From: DASUBV01 sp036501025 | Lineage (GTDB): Bacteria; Actinomycetota; Actinomycetes; Streptosporangiales; Streptosporangiaceae | Assembly (NCBI GenBank): GCA_036501025.1 | Contig: DASYBB010000101.1 | Coordinates: forward strand, 1 to 64,000 | DNA length: 64,000 nucleotides | Reading direction: 5' to 3' | Shown: positions 15,545 through 23,703 of the stretch, in pieces | How positions within the stretch are numbered: the stretch's first letter is position 1 | How the letters are laid out: each line of letters starts with the position of its first letter | Translations under genes and position numbers: made by a program | The notes under the pieces: generated by a model | Told to the model about the DNA's origin: nothing | Database searches by the model: none | The model's input: only the letters and a program-made list of their open reading frames with translations

Positions 15545-16558
15545 TCAGGGGCGGGGCGGTGCGGTGCTCTCCCGGATGACGAGCGTGGTGGCGAGCTCCA
15601 CGTGGTGCGGCTCGCGGACGGCCGCGGCCGGGTCGGCCCGCAGCATGCGGAAGCCGGTCGCCGCCATCGCCGCCAGCGGCTGGCGGACGGTCGTCAGCGC
15701 GGGGCTGGCCCACGACGCCACGGAGACGTCGTCGAAGCCCACCACGCTCAGGTCGGCCGGGCACCGCAGCCCGCGCGCGCCGAGGGCCTGGAGCACGCCG
15801 AAGGCCTGGCTGTCGTTCCCGGCCACGATCGCGGTGGGCGGCCGGGGCAGGTCGAGCAGACGCCCGGCCTCGGCGCGGCCGCCGGGGGCCGAGAACTCGG
15901 CGCGCCGCACGAGCTCCTCGCCGGCGCCGAGCCCGGCCGCGTCCAGGGCCGAGCGGTAGCCGGCCAGCCGCGCCCGGCTCGACCAGAATGCCTCCGGGCC
16001 GGCGATCGTCGCGATGCGCCGGTGCCCGAGCTCGATGAGGTGGCGGGTCGCGGTCATGCCGCCCTGCCAGTTGGTGGTCCCCACCGACAGGACGTCCCCG
16101 GCCGGCTCCTCGGGCGGGTCGATCAGGACCAGCGGGATCTGGGCCGCCGCCATCCGCTGGAGCTCCCGGCTGCCGGGCAGGTGCAGGACGCACAGCGCGC
16201 CGTCGGTGCCGCGCGCGGTGGCGTGGCCGAACCAGCGGGTGAACTCGGCGCTGGAGTCGACCGGGGTGACCACGACGCTGACGCCGGCCCCGGCCGCGGC
16301 CTCCACCGTCCCGCGCAGCAGCTCCTCCGCCCACGGGCCGTGCATGCTCGCGATCAGCAGGTCGACCACCCCGAAGCCGAGCCGGGAGGCGACCCGGTAC
16401 CCGTGCTGGCGGAGCAGGCCCGCGATGCGGGCGCGGGTGCCGGCCGCGACGTCCGTCCGGCCGTTGAGCACCTTGGACACCGCCGAGACCGACACCCCGG
16501 CCTCGGCGGCGATGCCGACCAGGGTGCGGGTGCTGCCGTGCGGGGGGTTTTGACGCAC
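15545..16558 (-). CDS. LacI-family transcriptional regulator
   Basis: A 337-residue regulator. The N-terminal LacI helix-turn-helix (TLVGIAAEAGVSVSAVSKVLNGRTDV, residues about 12-37) and hinge are followed by a periplasmic-binding-protein-like effector domain (AIVAGNDSQAFGVLQALGARG, LSVVGFDDV). It should bind a sugar or derivative. The GTG start at 16558 has AAAAGGAG just upstream. It diverges from the carbohydrate gene cluster, and two TTTTCGAAAA palindromes in the intergenic region fit its binding sites, one of them next to its own ribosome binding site. Confidence 0.9.
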   Translation of the reverse strand: MRQNPPHGSTRTLVGIAAEAGVSVSAVSKVLNGRTDVAAGTRARIAGLLRQHGYRVASRLGFGVVDLLIASMHGPWAEELLRGTVEAAAGAGVSVVVTPVDSSAEFTRWFGHATARGTDGALCVLHLPGSRELQRMAAAQIPLVLIDPPEEPAGDVLSVGTTNWQGGMTATRHLIELGHRRIATIAGPEAFWSSRARLAGYRSALDAAGLGAGEELVRRAEFSAPGGRAEAGRLLDLPRPPTAIVAGNDSQAFGVLQALGARGLRCPADLSVVGFDDVSVASWASPALTTVRQPLAAMAATGFRMLRADPAAAVREPHHVELATTLVIRESTAPPRP

Positions 16559-16567
16559 GGGTTGCTC

Positions 16568-16579
16568 CTTTTCGAAAAG
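16568..16579. promoter_or_regulatory. LacI operator O1 (regulator side)
   Basis: CTTTTCGAAAAG is a perfect 12-bp palindrome with the central CG typical of LacI-family operators. It overlaps the Shine-Dalgarno region of the LacI gene, which suggests autoregulation. Confidence 0.7.
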
Positions 16580-16641
16580 TCAAATTACACGAAACGCAGG
16601 CTGGCCCGGAACTGACCTTCGCAGAAGTCACGCGGTGCCCA

Positions 16642-16670
16642 TTGACCAGGCTACTACGGCGATTTAGCCT
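16642..16670 (+). promoter_or_regulatory. candidate promoter of the carbohydrate operon
   Basis: TTGACC (16642-16647) and TAGCCT (16665-16670) are separated by 17 bases, a good sigma-70-type arrangement. The second TTTTCGAAAA operator begins 18 bases downstream of the -10, where a bound LacI protein would block transcription. Confidence 0.5.
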
Positions 16671-16687
16671 ATTCTGTGTAGCGAAGT

Positions 16688-16699
16688 CTTTTCGAAAAT
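16688..16699. promoter_or_regulatory. LacI operator O2 (operon side)
   Basis: CTTTTCGAAAAT contains the same TTTTCGAAAA core as the site at 16568-16579. The two centres are 120 bp apart, a spacing that would allow DNA looping. Confidence 0.7.
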
Positions 16700-16743
16700 T
16701 CGACTGCGCCCTTCGCGGCGGTCCGGGCAAGGAGTTTGACGAC

Positions 16744-17517
16744 ATGACGGGAACGCACCCGCCGGCCCTGCAGCTTTACACCGTCCGCGCGGAGCTGGCC
16801 GGGGGGCGGAACGACGTGCTGGACCGGATCGCGTCGTTCGGGTACGGGGCGGTCGAGCCGTTCGACGTGCTCAGCGATACCGCCGGGCTGCAGGCCGACC
16901 TGGCCGCCGCGGGCCTGAGCGTGTGCAGCGTCCACGCGACGCCGGCCGGCCCGCGGGCCGAGGCGGTGGCGGCCGCGGTGCGGCAGCTCGGCGGGGACAC
17001 GATCATCGTGCCCCACATGCCCGCGGAACGGTTCGCCGACGCCGGTGCCGTGCGGGCGCTGGCCGGGGAGCTGAACGAGATGGCCCGCCGGGCCGCCGGG
17101 CACGGCCTGCGGCTCGGGTACCACAACCACGATTTCGAGCTGTCCTCGCTCATCGGCGGGCGGCCCGCCCTGGAGGTGCTCGCGGACGCCCTCGACGATG
17201 GCGTGATCCTCGAGGTCGACACGTACTGGGCCGCGGTGGGCGGCCAGGACGTGCCCGCCCTGCTGGGCCGGCTGGGCGAGCGGGTCCGCTACCTGCACGT
17301 GAAGGACGGCCCGGCGGTCAGCCGGGACGACTCGATGGTCGCCGTCGGCTCGGGGCGGATGCCGGTGGCCGAGATCCTGGCCGCGTGCCCGTCCGCGGAG
17401 TGGCACGTGGTGGAGCTCGACCGGTGCGCGACGGACATGATGAGCGCCGTCCGCGACAGCCTGGCCTGGCTGGCCGGCGCGGGACTGGCCCGGCCCGTCG
17501 CGCCGCGCGGTGCCTGA
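16744..17517 (+). CDS. xylose isomerase-like TIM-barrel protein (sugar isomerase/epimerase family)
   Basis: A 257-residue AP-endonuclease-2/xylose-isomerase-like TIM barrel. It starts with the family opening PPALQLYTVRAELA and has metal-ligand strands including LGYHNHDFEL, ILEVDTYWAAVGG and RVRYLHVKDG. Family members are divalent-metal isomerases or epimerases of sugars and inositols, and some are lyases on 3-keto-glycosides. The ATG at 16744 has AAGGAG 9 bases before it. It is the first gene of the LacI-controlled operon and overlaps the next gene by one base (TGATG). Confidence 0.82.
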   Translation: MTGTHPPALQLYTVRAELAGGRNDVLDRIASFGYGAVEPFDVLSDTAGLQADLAAAGLSVCSVHATPAGPRAEAVAAAVRQLGGDTIIVPHMPAERFADAGAVRALAGELNEMARRAAGHGLRLGYHNHDFELSSLIGGRPALEVLADALDDGVILEVDTYWAAVGGQDVPALLGRLGERVRYLHVKDGPAVSRDDSMVAVGSGRMPVAEILAACPSAEWHVVELDRCATDMMSAVRDSLAWLAGAGLARPVAPRGA

Positions 17518-18626
17518 TGGCCCGCGCTGAGCCGGTGGGCGTGGCCGTCGTCGGCTGCGGCACCATCAGCAACGAGTACCTGCGCAACCTGACCTCGTTC
17601 CCGGACCTGCGCGTCCTGTTCTGCGCCGACCTCGATCCCGGCCGGGCCAAGGCGCAGGCCGGCCAGTACGGCGTGCCCGCGTGGGGGACCACGGCCGAGG
17701 CGCTGGACAGCCCGGACGTGGAGATCGTCGTCAACCTCACCGTCCCCGCGGCGCACGCCGCCGTGGCCGCCGCGGCCCTGACCGCGGGCAAGCACGTCTG
17801 GCTGGAGAAGCCGCTCGCCCTGGACACCGGCGCCGGGCGGTCCGTGATCGAGCAGGCCGGCCGGGCCGGGCTGCGGGTCGGGTGCGCGCCCGACACCGTC
17901 CTCGGCGCCGGCCTGCAGACGGCCCGGCGGGTCATCGAGTCGGGCGCCATCGGCGTGCCGCAGACGGCGCTGGCCCTGATGCAGAACTTCGGCCCCGAGA
18001 GCTGGCATCACGATCCGGCCTTCCTGTTCGAGCGCGGCGCGGGCCCGCTGTTCGACATCGGGCCGTACTACCTGTCGGCGCTGGCCGGCCTGCTCGGGCC
18101 GGCCGAGCGGGTGGCGGCGCTGTCCCGCCGGGCCCGCGACACGAGGGTCATCGGGAGCGGCCCGGACGCCGGGCGCAGTTTCGCCGTCGAGGTGCCCACC
18201 CACGTCACCGCCCTGATCGACTACGCCGGGGGCCAGGCCGCAACGCTGGTGCTCAGCTTCGACTCGCCACTGCGCCGGTCCGGGTTCGCCGAGATCACCG
18301 GCACGGAGGCGACCCTGGCCCTGCCCGACCCCAACCGCTTCGACGGCGAGGTCCGGGTGCGGCCGGCGGGCGCCGCCGACTGGACGTCGGTCCCGGCGCA
18401 GGGGGCCGCGGCCGGCCGCGGCCTGGGCGTGCTGGACCTGGCCCGGGCCCTGCGCGCGGGCGTGCCCCACCGGGCCTCGGGCGAGCTGGCGCTGCACGTC
18501 CTGGACACCATGGAGGCCATCGCGGCCTCGGCCGAGGCGAGCGCGTTCTGCCCGGTGGCGACCAGCTTCAGCATGCCGGAGGCGGTGCCGGCAGACTGGG
18601 ACCCGCGGGCCGCCACGCTGGGATGA
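17517..18626 (+). CDS. Gfo/Idh/MocA-family oxidoreductase (1)
   Basis: A 369-residue NAD(P)-dependent oxidoreductase. The Rossmann motif VAVVGCGTISNEYL lies at residues about 9-22, the family motif WLEKPLALD follows (the EKP lysine is catalytic in relatives), and the C-terminal domain carries GPLFDIGPYYLSAL. Such enzymes oxidise or reduce sugar hydroxyls, frequently making 3-keto sugars. Translation is coupled to the preceding gene (TGATG) and the following one (ATGA), so the TIM barrel and both oxidoreductases are probably made in fixed proportions. Confidence 0.87.
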   Translation: MARAEPVGVAVVGCGTISNEYLRNLTSFPDLRVLFCADLDPGRAKAQAGQYGVPAWGTTAEALDSPDVEIVVNLTVPAAHAAVAAAALTAGKHVWLEKPLALDTGAGRSVIEQAGRAGLRVGCAPDTVLGAGLQTARRVIESGAIGVPQTALALMQNFGPESWHHDPAFLFERGAGPLFDIGPYYLSALAGLLGPAERVAALSRRARDTRVIGSGPDAGRSFAVEVPTHVTALIDYAGGQAATLVLSFDSPLRRSGFAEITGTEATLALPDPNRFDGEVRVRPAGAADWTSVPAQGAAAGRGLGVLDLARALRAGVPHRASGELALHVLDTMEAIAASAEASAFCPVATSFSMPEAVPADWDPRAATLG

Positions 18627-19918
18627 GCGGCCCCGGCGACCGACGGGAGGCCACAGCGTTGGACGGCACAGCGGCGGACGGCACAGCGGCGGACGGCACA
18701 GCGGCGGACGGCACAGCGGCGGACGGCACAGCGGCGGACGCGGCGGGCGGGGGGGCGGCCCGGCCGGCGCTCGGCGTGGGCATGGTCGGGTACGGGTTCA
18801 TGGGCGCCGCGCACTCGCACGCCTGGCGCACCGCGGCGCACGTGCTCGACCTGCCGCTGGCCCCCCGCATGGTGGCCGTGTGCGGGCGGGACGCCGCCGC
18901 GGCGGGCGCCGCGGCGCGGCGCTACGGCTGGGCGGCGGCGGAGTCCGACTGGCGGGTCCTGATCGGCCGGCCGGACGTGCAGCTCATCGACATCTGCGCG
19001 CCCGGCGACGCGCACGCGGAGATCGCCATCGCCGCGCTCGACGCCGGCCAGCACGTGCTGTGCGAGAAGCCGCTGGCCACCACGGTGCCGCAGGCGCAGG
19101 CCATGGCGGCCGCGGCGGAGCGGGCCGGCGCCCGGGGCGTCCGCTCGATGATCGGCTTCAACTACCGCCGGGTCCCGGCGATCGCGCTGGCCCGCCAGCT
19201 CGTCCGCGACGGGCGGCTCGGCGGGATCCGCCAGGTCCGGGCCAGCTACCGGCAGGACTGGCTGGCCGACCCGGCGTTCCCGCTGACCTGGCGGCTCCAG
19301 CGCGAGCACGCCGGCGCGGGCGCGCTCGGCGACCTGGGGTCGCACATCGTGGACCTGGCCCAGCACCTGAGCGGCGAGCTGATCACGGGCGTCTCGGGGA
19401 CCACCGCCACCTTCGTCGGCGAGCGGCCGCTGGCCGGACCGGACGGGGCCGCACCCCGGACCGGGCCGGTGACGGTGGACGACGCGGCGCTGTTCACCGC
19501 CCGCCTGGGCGCCAGCGGGCTGGGGTCGTTCGAGGCGACGCGGTTCGCGCCGGGGCGAAAGAACGAGCTGCGGATCGAGCTGAACGGCGAGCGCGGCAGC
19601 CTGGCGTTCAACCTGGAGCAGCTGAACGAGCTGCAGTTCTACGACGCGCAGGACGGCGAGACGGCCGGGTTCCGGCGCATCCTGGTCACCGAGCCGGGGC
19701 ATCCGTACCTGTCCGCCTGGTGGCCGCCGGGGCACGTGCTGGGCTGGGACGTCACGTTCACCCACGAGATCGCGGACCTGATCACGGCCATCGCGGCGGG
19801 CACCGGCCCGGAGCCGTCGTTCGCCGACGGGCTGCAGGTGCAGCGGGTGCTGGCCGCTGTGCAGGACAGCGCCGCGCATGAGTCGCGGTGGACGCCGGTC
19901 CCGCCGCCGGGAAGCTGA
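18623..19918 (+). CDS. Gfo/Idh/MocA-family oxidoreductase (2) with repeat-bearing N-terminus
   Basis: A 431-residue homologue of the preceding gene, from a different subgroup. The catalytic fold begins only around residue 50 (LGVGMVGYGFMGAAHSHAW), with VLCEKPLATT, MIGFNYRRVPA and GDLGSHIVDLAQ following. The first about 50 residues are a low-complexity extension containing five identical DGTAA units encoded by 15-bp repeats. The ATG at 18623 overlaps the preceding stop (ATGA); a later start inside the repeat-free part cannot be excluded. It probably acts on a later or isomeric intermediate of the same sugar route. Confidence 0.85.
   Translation: MSGPGDRREATALDGTAADGTAADGTAADGTAADGTAADAAGGGAARPALGVGMVGYGFMGAAHSHAWRTAAHVLDLPLAPRMVAVCGRDAAAAGAAARRYGWAAAESDWRVLIGRPDVQLIDICAPGDAHAEIAIAALDAGQHVLCEKPLATTVPQAQAMAAAAERAGARGVRSMIGFNYRRVPAIALARQLVRDGRLGGIRQVRASYRQDWLADPAFPLTWRLQREHAGAGALGDLGSHIVDLAQHLSGELITGVSGTTATFVGERPLAGPDGAAPRTGPVTVDDAALFTARLGASGLGSFEATRFAPGRKNELRIELNGERGSLAFNLEQLNELQFYDAQDGETAGFRRILVTEPGHPYLSAWWPPGHVLGWDVTFTHEIADLITAIAAGTGPEPSFADGLQVQRVLAAVQDSAAHESRWTPVPPPGS
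18661..18735 (+). repeat. five perfect 15-bp tandem repeats
   Basis: GGACGGCACAGCGGC is repeated five times without a mismatch, encoding (DGTAA)5 in the N-terminal extension of the second oxidoreductase. Perfect identity of long units suggests recent slippage or selection for length variation. The unit is in frame. Confidence 0.95.
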
Positions 19919-19958
19919 CCGGCGGCCATGACCCCGTTTCGCACGTAAGGAGCCCTTC

Positions 19959-20963
19959 ATGTCCCGAGCGTTCACGTTGTTCACCGGTCAGTGGGCGGAC
20001 CTGCCCCTGGAGGAGGTCTGCGCGCACGCGCGCGAGTGGGGCTACGACGGCCTCGAGCTGGCCTGCTGGGGCGACCACTTCGAGGTCGACCGGGCGCTGG
20101 CCGAGGACGGCTACCTGGCCGGGCGGCACGCGCTGCTGGACAAGTACGGCCTGCGCTGCTGGGCCATCTCCAATCACCTCGTCGGCCAGGCCGTCTGCGA
20201 CCACCCGATCGACGAGCGGCACCGCGCCATCCTGCCCGCCCGCATCTGGGGCGACGGCGAGCCGGAGAGCGTCCGGCGGCGGGCGGCGGCGGAAATGGCC
20301 GACACGGCGCGGGCCGCGGCCGCGTTCGGGGTGGACACCGTGGTGGGATTCACCGGGTCCTCGATCTGGCACACGGTGGCCATGTTCCCCCCCGTCCCGC
20401 CGTCCATGATCGACGCGGGCTACGCCGACTTCGCCGGCCGCTGGAATCCGATCCTCGACGTGTTCGACGCCGAGGGGGTGCGGTTCGCGCACGAGGTGCA
20501 TCCCAGCGAGATCGCCTACGACTTCTGGACCACCGCCCGCGCGCTGGAGGCGGTCGGGCACCGGCCCGCGTTCGGGCTCAACTTCGACCCGAGCCACTTC
20601 GTCTGGCAGGACCTCGACCCGGTCGCGTTCCTGGCCCAGTACGCCGACCGGATCTACCACGTGGACTGCAAGGAGGCGCGCAAGCGGCTCGACGGGCGCA
20701 ACGGGCGCCTCGGCTCGCACCTGGCCTGGGGGGACCCGCGGCGCGGCTGGGACTTCGTGTCCGCGGGCCGCGGCGACATCCGCTGGGAGGACATCTTCCG
20801 CATGCTGAACTCGATCGGCTACGCCGGGCCGATCTCGGTGGAGTGGGAGGACGCCGGCATGGACCGGCTGACCGGGGCGGCCCAGGCGCTTTCCTTCCTG
20901 CGGCAGTTCGACTTCGAGCCGCCGTCGGCGTCGTTCGACGCGGCGTTCAGCTCGGAGGCGTGA
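19959..20963 (+). CDS. sugar phosphate isomerase/epimerase-like TIM-barrel protein
   Basis: A 334-residue xylose-isomerase-like barrel, longer than the one at 16744 and from another subgroup. Visible metal-site strands are GYDGLELACWGDHFEVDRAL, FAHEVHPSEIAYDFW, FGLNFDPSHFVWQ, IYHVDCKEA and the late ISVEWEDAGMDR. Comparable proteins sit with Gfo/Idh/MocA dehydrogenases in inositol or keto-sugar pathways. The ATG at 19959 has AAGGAG 6-7 bases upstream. It is the last gene of the LacI-linked operon; its end overlaps the convergent COG0523 gene by 17 bases. Confidence 0.85.
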   Translation: MSRAFTLFTGQWADLPLEEVCAHAREWGYDGLELACWGDHFEVDRALAEDGYLAGRHALLDKYGLRCWAISNHLVGQAVCDHPIDERHRAILPARIWGDGEPESVRRRAAAEMADTARAAAAFGVDTVVGFTGSSIWHTVAMFPPVPPSMIDAGYADFAGRWNPILDVFDAEGVRFAHEVHPSEIAYDFWTTARALEAVGHRPAFGLNFDPSHFVWQDLDPVAFLAQYADRIYHVDCKEARKRLDGRNGRLGSHLAWGDPRRGWDFVSAGRGDIRWEDIFRMLNSIGYAGPISVEWEDAGMDRLTGAAQALSFLRQFDFEPPSASFDAAFSSEA

Positions 20964-21924
20964 CCGGCCCGTTGAGGACCCGGCCGGCGTCTCGCGGGCC
21001 GGATCCGGCGCGGCCGGGCGGCTGGCCCCGCAGGCCGATCAGGACCAGGCGCGGGGGCTCGTCGGCCGCGGACCAGGGGCCGCCGTCGGTCAGCTCCCAC
21101 CGGCCGGCCACCCCCTGCACGACCGTGCGGCGGGCCGGGTCCTCGGCCAGCCGGACGATGCCCTTCACCCGGACGATCCCGCGGTCGAGCTCGCCCAGGA
21201 ACGCCTCCAGGGCCGCGCGGCGGACGACGCCGTTCCCGGTGGCGCTCCAGGTCACGTAGTCATCGCGCGCGTCGGGGGCGCCGGGGGCGCCGGACGCGGC
21301 TGGGGCCGGCGTCGCGTTCGCCTCCTGCAGCAGCACCGCGGTCTGGAGATCGGGCGAGCTGCGCGCGATGGCCGCGCCGGGGACGACCGTGGCCAGCCAG
21401 TGCTCGAACTCCGCCGCCGCGGACTCGCCGGCCAGGTCGCACTTCGTGACGATGACCAGGTCAGCGGCCCGCAGCTGGGCCAGGACGACGTCGCCGGCCC
21501 AGCGGTCCCTGGCCCGCGCCGGGCCGGTGAGCGCGTCGGCGCACACCACGGTGCGACCCGGCCGGAAGCCCGGGAACCAGCCCCAGGCGGTCATGGCGGA
21601 CGGCTGGCCGACGCCGCTCAGCTCGACCACGACGTGCTCGAAGCGGGGCTGGCGGGCGGCCAGGCCGGTCATCACGCCGGCCAGGTCGTCGGTCAGGCCG
21701 CAGCACAGGCAGCCGTTGGTCAGCTCGATCGTGTCGGCGGTCCGCGACCGGATCAGGCTGGCGTCCACGCCGACGGCCCCGAAGTCGTTGACCACCACCG
21801 CGATCCGCCGGCCGCCGGACCCGGCCAGCAGCCGGTTGATCAGCGTGGTCTTGCCCGCGCCCAGGTACCCGCCGATGACCGTGAGCAGCGCGGAGCCCGC
21901 GCCGGGCCCGGCCGGGTCGCTCAC
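20947..21924 (-). CDS. COG0523 (CobW/G3E) metallochaperone-type GTPase
   Basis: A 325-residue G3E GTPase. P-loop GGYLGAGKTT spans residues about 18-27; the metal-binding motif C72-L-C74-C75 (TNGCLCCGLTDD), Walker B VVVELSGVGQP and guanine-specificity element VTKCDLAG follow, with a CobW C-terminal domain (VRVKGIVRLAEDPARRTVVQGV). COG0523 proteins bind Zn, Co or Ni and deliver metal to client enzymes. The GTG start overlaps the stop of the amidohydrolase gene (GTGA), so a metal-dependent amidohydrolase is its translation partner and the most likely client. Confidence 0.88.
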   Translation of the reverse strand: MSDPAGPGAGSALLTVIGGYLGAGKTTLINRLLAGSGGRRIAVVVNDFGAVGVDASLIRSRTADTIELTNGCLCCGLTDDLAGVMTGLAARQPRFEHVVVELSGVGQPSAMTAWGWFPGFRPGRTVVCADALTGPARARDRWAGDVVLAQLRAADLVIVTKCDLAGESAAAEFEHWLATVVPGAAIARSSPDLQTAVLLQEANATPAPAASGAPGAPDARDDYVTWSATGNGVVRRAALEAFLGELDRGIVRVKGIVRLAEDPARRTVVQGVAGRWELTDGGPWSAADEPPRLVLIGLRGQPPGRAGSGPRDAGRVLNGPVTPPS

Positions 21925-23618
21925 CCGGCCGCGCCGCGGGGGTGGTGCTGCCCGCCGACCACCGTGCCGAGCACCTCGATGCCGGGCAGGGCGTCGGGCT
22001 CGACCGCCAGCGGGTCGTCGGCCAGGACCGCCAGGTCGGCGTACTTGCCCGCCTCGACCGACCCGACCTGGCCGTCCAGCTTCAGCAGGTAGGCCGCGCC
22101 GATGGTCACCGCCCGCAGCGCGTCCTCGGCGGCGATGCGCTCGAACTCGCCCATCACCCGCCCGGACTGCGTGCGCCGGGTGACCGCGTGCTTCATGGTG
22201 GCCAGCGGGCCGAGCGGCGTGACCGGGGAGTCCGAGTGCAGCGAGATCGGGACCCCGGAGCGCAGGGCCGTGGCCGCGGCGTTCATCCGCGAGGCGCGGT
22301 CCACGCCGAGCGTGACATCGAGGTGCTTGTCGCCGAAGGCCCAGATGTGATTGGCGAAGATGTTGGCCCCCACGCCGAGCGCCGCCATCCGCCGGTACTG
22401 CGCCGCGGTCGACAGCTGCGCGTGGGTCACGGTGTGGCGGTGGTCCCAGCGCGGGTGCCGCTCCAGGCTCTCCTGCACGACGTCGAGGAAGAGCTCGGTC
22501 GCCTGGTCCCCGTTGCAGTGCGCGTGCACCTGGAGCCCGGCGGCGTGACAGACCCCGAACGCGGCCCGGAACTCCTCGGGCGCGCAGACCCACACGCCGC
22601 GCTCGGCCGAGCTCAGGTAGCCGGGCGGGTCGACCCGGGCGGTGAACCCCTGCACGGTGCCGTCGAGGATGAACTTCACCAGCCCGAAGCGGACCTTGGG
22701 CGCGGGCTCGTCGCGGAGGGCGACGAGCCGCCGGGCCAGGTCGGGGACCGGCGCGACGGCAGCGCCGCCCCAGCCGAAGGCGAAGGCGGCGACCGACAGG
22801 CGGAGCGGGAAGTCATCGCGGCCGGCGGTGTCCCGGTACAGCCCGACCGTGGCCTCGCTCATCAGGTCGGGGTTCCCGAGGTCCACCGCGGTGGTGATGC
22901 CCTGGTTGCGGGCGTCGCGGGCGAAGCCGCCGAGGGTGGCCGCGTCGAGGGCCCCCGCGAGGAGCCCGCGGACGCTCGTGACCAGGGCCATGGCGGCCGA
23001 CTCGGCCAGCTCCCCGACCGGCTCGCCGTGGCCGTCCTTGAGCACGCCCGGCACGGCGGTGCCGCGGGTGATGCCGTCGCGCCGCATCAGCGCCGTGTTC
23101 ACCGTGGCGTGGTGGAAGCTCTGGTGCTGGATGTAGATCGGCCGGCGCGCGGAGATCGCGTCCAGGTGCCGGGCCGCGAGCCGCTCGCCCGGGTAGAAGA
23201 TCGGGTCCATCCCCCAGGCGACGAGCGGCTCGTCGGGATCGGCCAGGCCGGCATCGGCCTCGCGCAGCCGGGCCAGGACGTCGGCCACCGTCCGGCAGCC
23301 GGGCCACGACCGCCCGTCCGGGTCGACCCGGTCCAGGTAGCCGAGGTAGGGGAACCGCCACAGCCCGCCGCCCGAGGCGTGGCTGTGCGCCTCGACGAAG
23401 CCGGGCAGCAGCACCCGCCCGGCGTAGCGGTCGTCCACCCGGGCCGGGCCGTAGGCGGCGAGCTCGCCGAGCGTGCCGACGGCCCGGATCCGGTCCCCCT
23501 GCACCGCGACGGCCTCCGCCACCGGCCGGGCCGGGTCGAGGGTCCGGACCAGCCGCGCGGGGTACACGACCAGCTCAGCTTCCGCCTCGGGCCAGGCACC
23601 GGCCGCAGGGCTTCCCAT
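21921..23618 (-). CDS. metal-dependent amidohydrolase (amidohydrolase-3, YtcJ-like)
   Basis: A 565-residue member of the amidohydrolase_3 branch. The first metal site is PGFVEAHSHASGG (HxH), followed by GLQVHAHCNGDQA, HTVTHAQLS and ISLHSDSPVTPLGP (the late Asp), and it ends with the composite small beta-domain (GSVEAGKYADLAVLADDP). The family hydrolyses amide or ester-like bonds of exoenzyme substrates and nucleobase- or peptide-like compounds; the substrate here is unknown. It is co-translated with a metallochaperone GTPase and lies next to a two-domain Lrp-type regulator read in the same direction. Confidence 0.85.
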   Translation of the reverse strand: MGSPAAGAWPEAEAELVVYPARLVRTLDPARPVAEAVAVQGDRIRAVGTLGELAAYGPARVDDRYAGRVLLPGFVEAHSHASGGGLWRFPYLGYLDRVDPDGRSWPGCRTVADVLARLREADAGLADPDEPLVAWGMDPIFYPGERLAARHLDAISARRPIYIQHQSFHHATVNTALMRRDGITRGTAVPGVLKDGHGEPVGELAESAAMALVTSVRGLLAGALDAATLGGFARDARNQGITTAVDLGNPDLMSEATVGLYRDTAGRDDFPLRLSVAAFAFGWGGAAVAPVPDLARRLVALRDEPAPKVRFGLVKFILDGTVQGFTARVDPPGYLSSAERGVWVCAPEEFRAAFGVCHAAGLQVHAHCNGDQATELFLDVVQESLERHPRWDHRHTVTHAQLSTAAQYRRMAALGVGANIFANHIWAFGDKHLDVTLGVDRASRMNAAATALRSGVPISLHSDSPVTPLGPLATMKHAVTRRTQSGRVMGEFERIAAEDALRAVTIGAAYLLKLDGQVGSVEAGKYADLAVLADDPLAVEPDALPGIEVLGTVVGGQHHPRGAAG

Positions 23619-23703
23619 GACGATGGCTCCTCACTGCCCGGCCGCTCGGACGCCGCGCAAGATCAGTAGTACGCCACGACCGCCCGCCGTGACCAGCCCC
23701 GCC

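Noticed and set aside
12218..16615. 1465-codon open frame on the plus strand
   Set aside because: It is antisense to the FDH and LacI genes, is low-complexity in Arg/Gly/Pro, and has no recognisable domain: a GC-codon shadow.
18661..18735. CRISPR array
   Set aside because: Repeats are contiguous 15-mers without spacers, in frame in a coding region. The GGN array (14291-14359) and 9-bp repeats (43369-43395) were rejected for the same reason.
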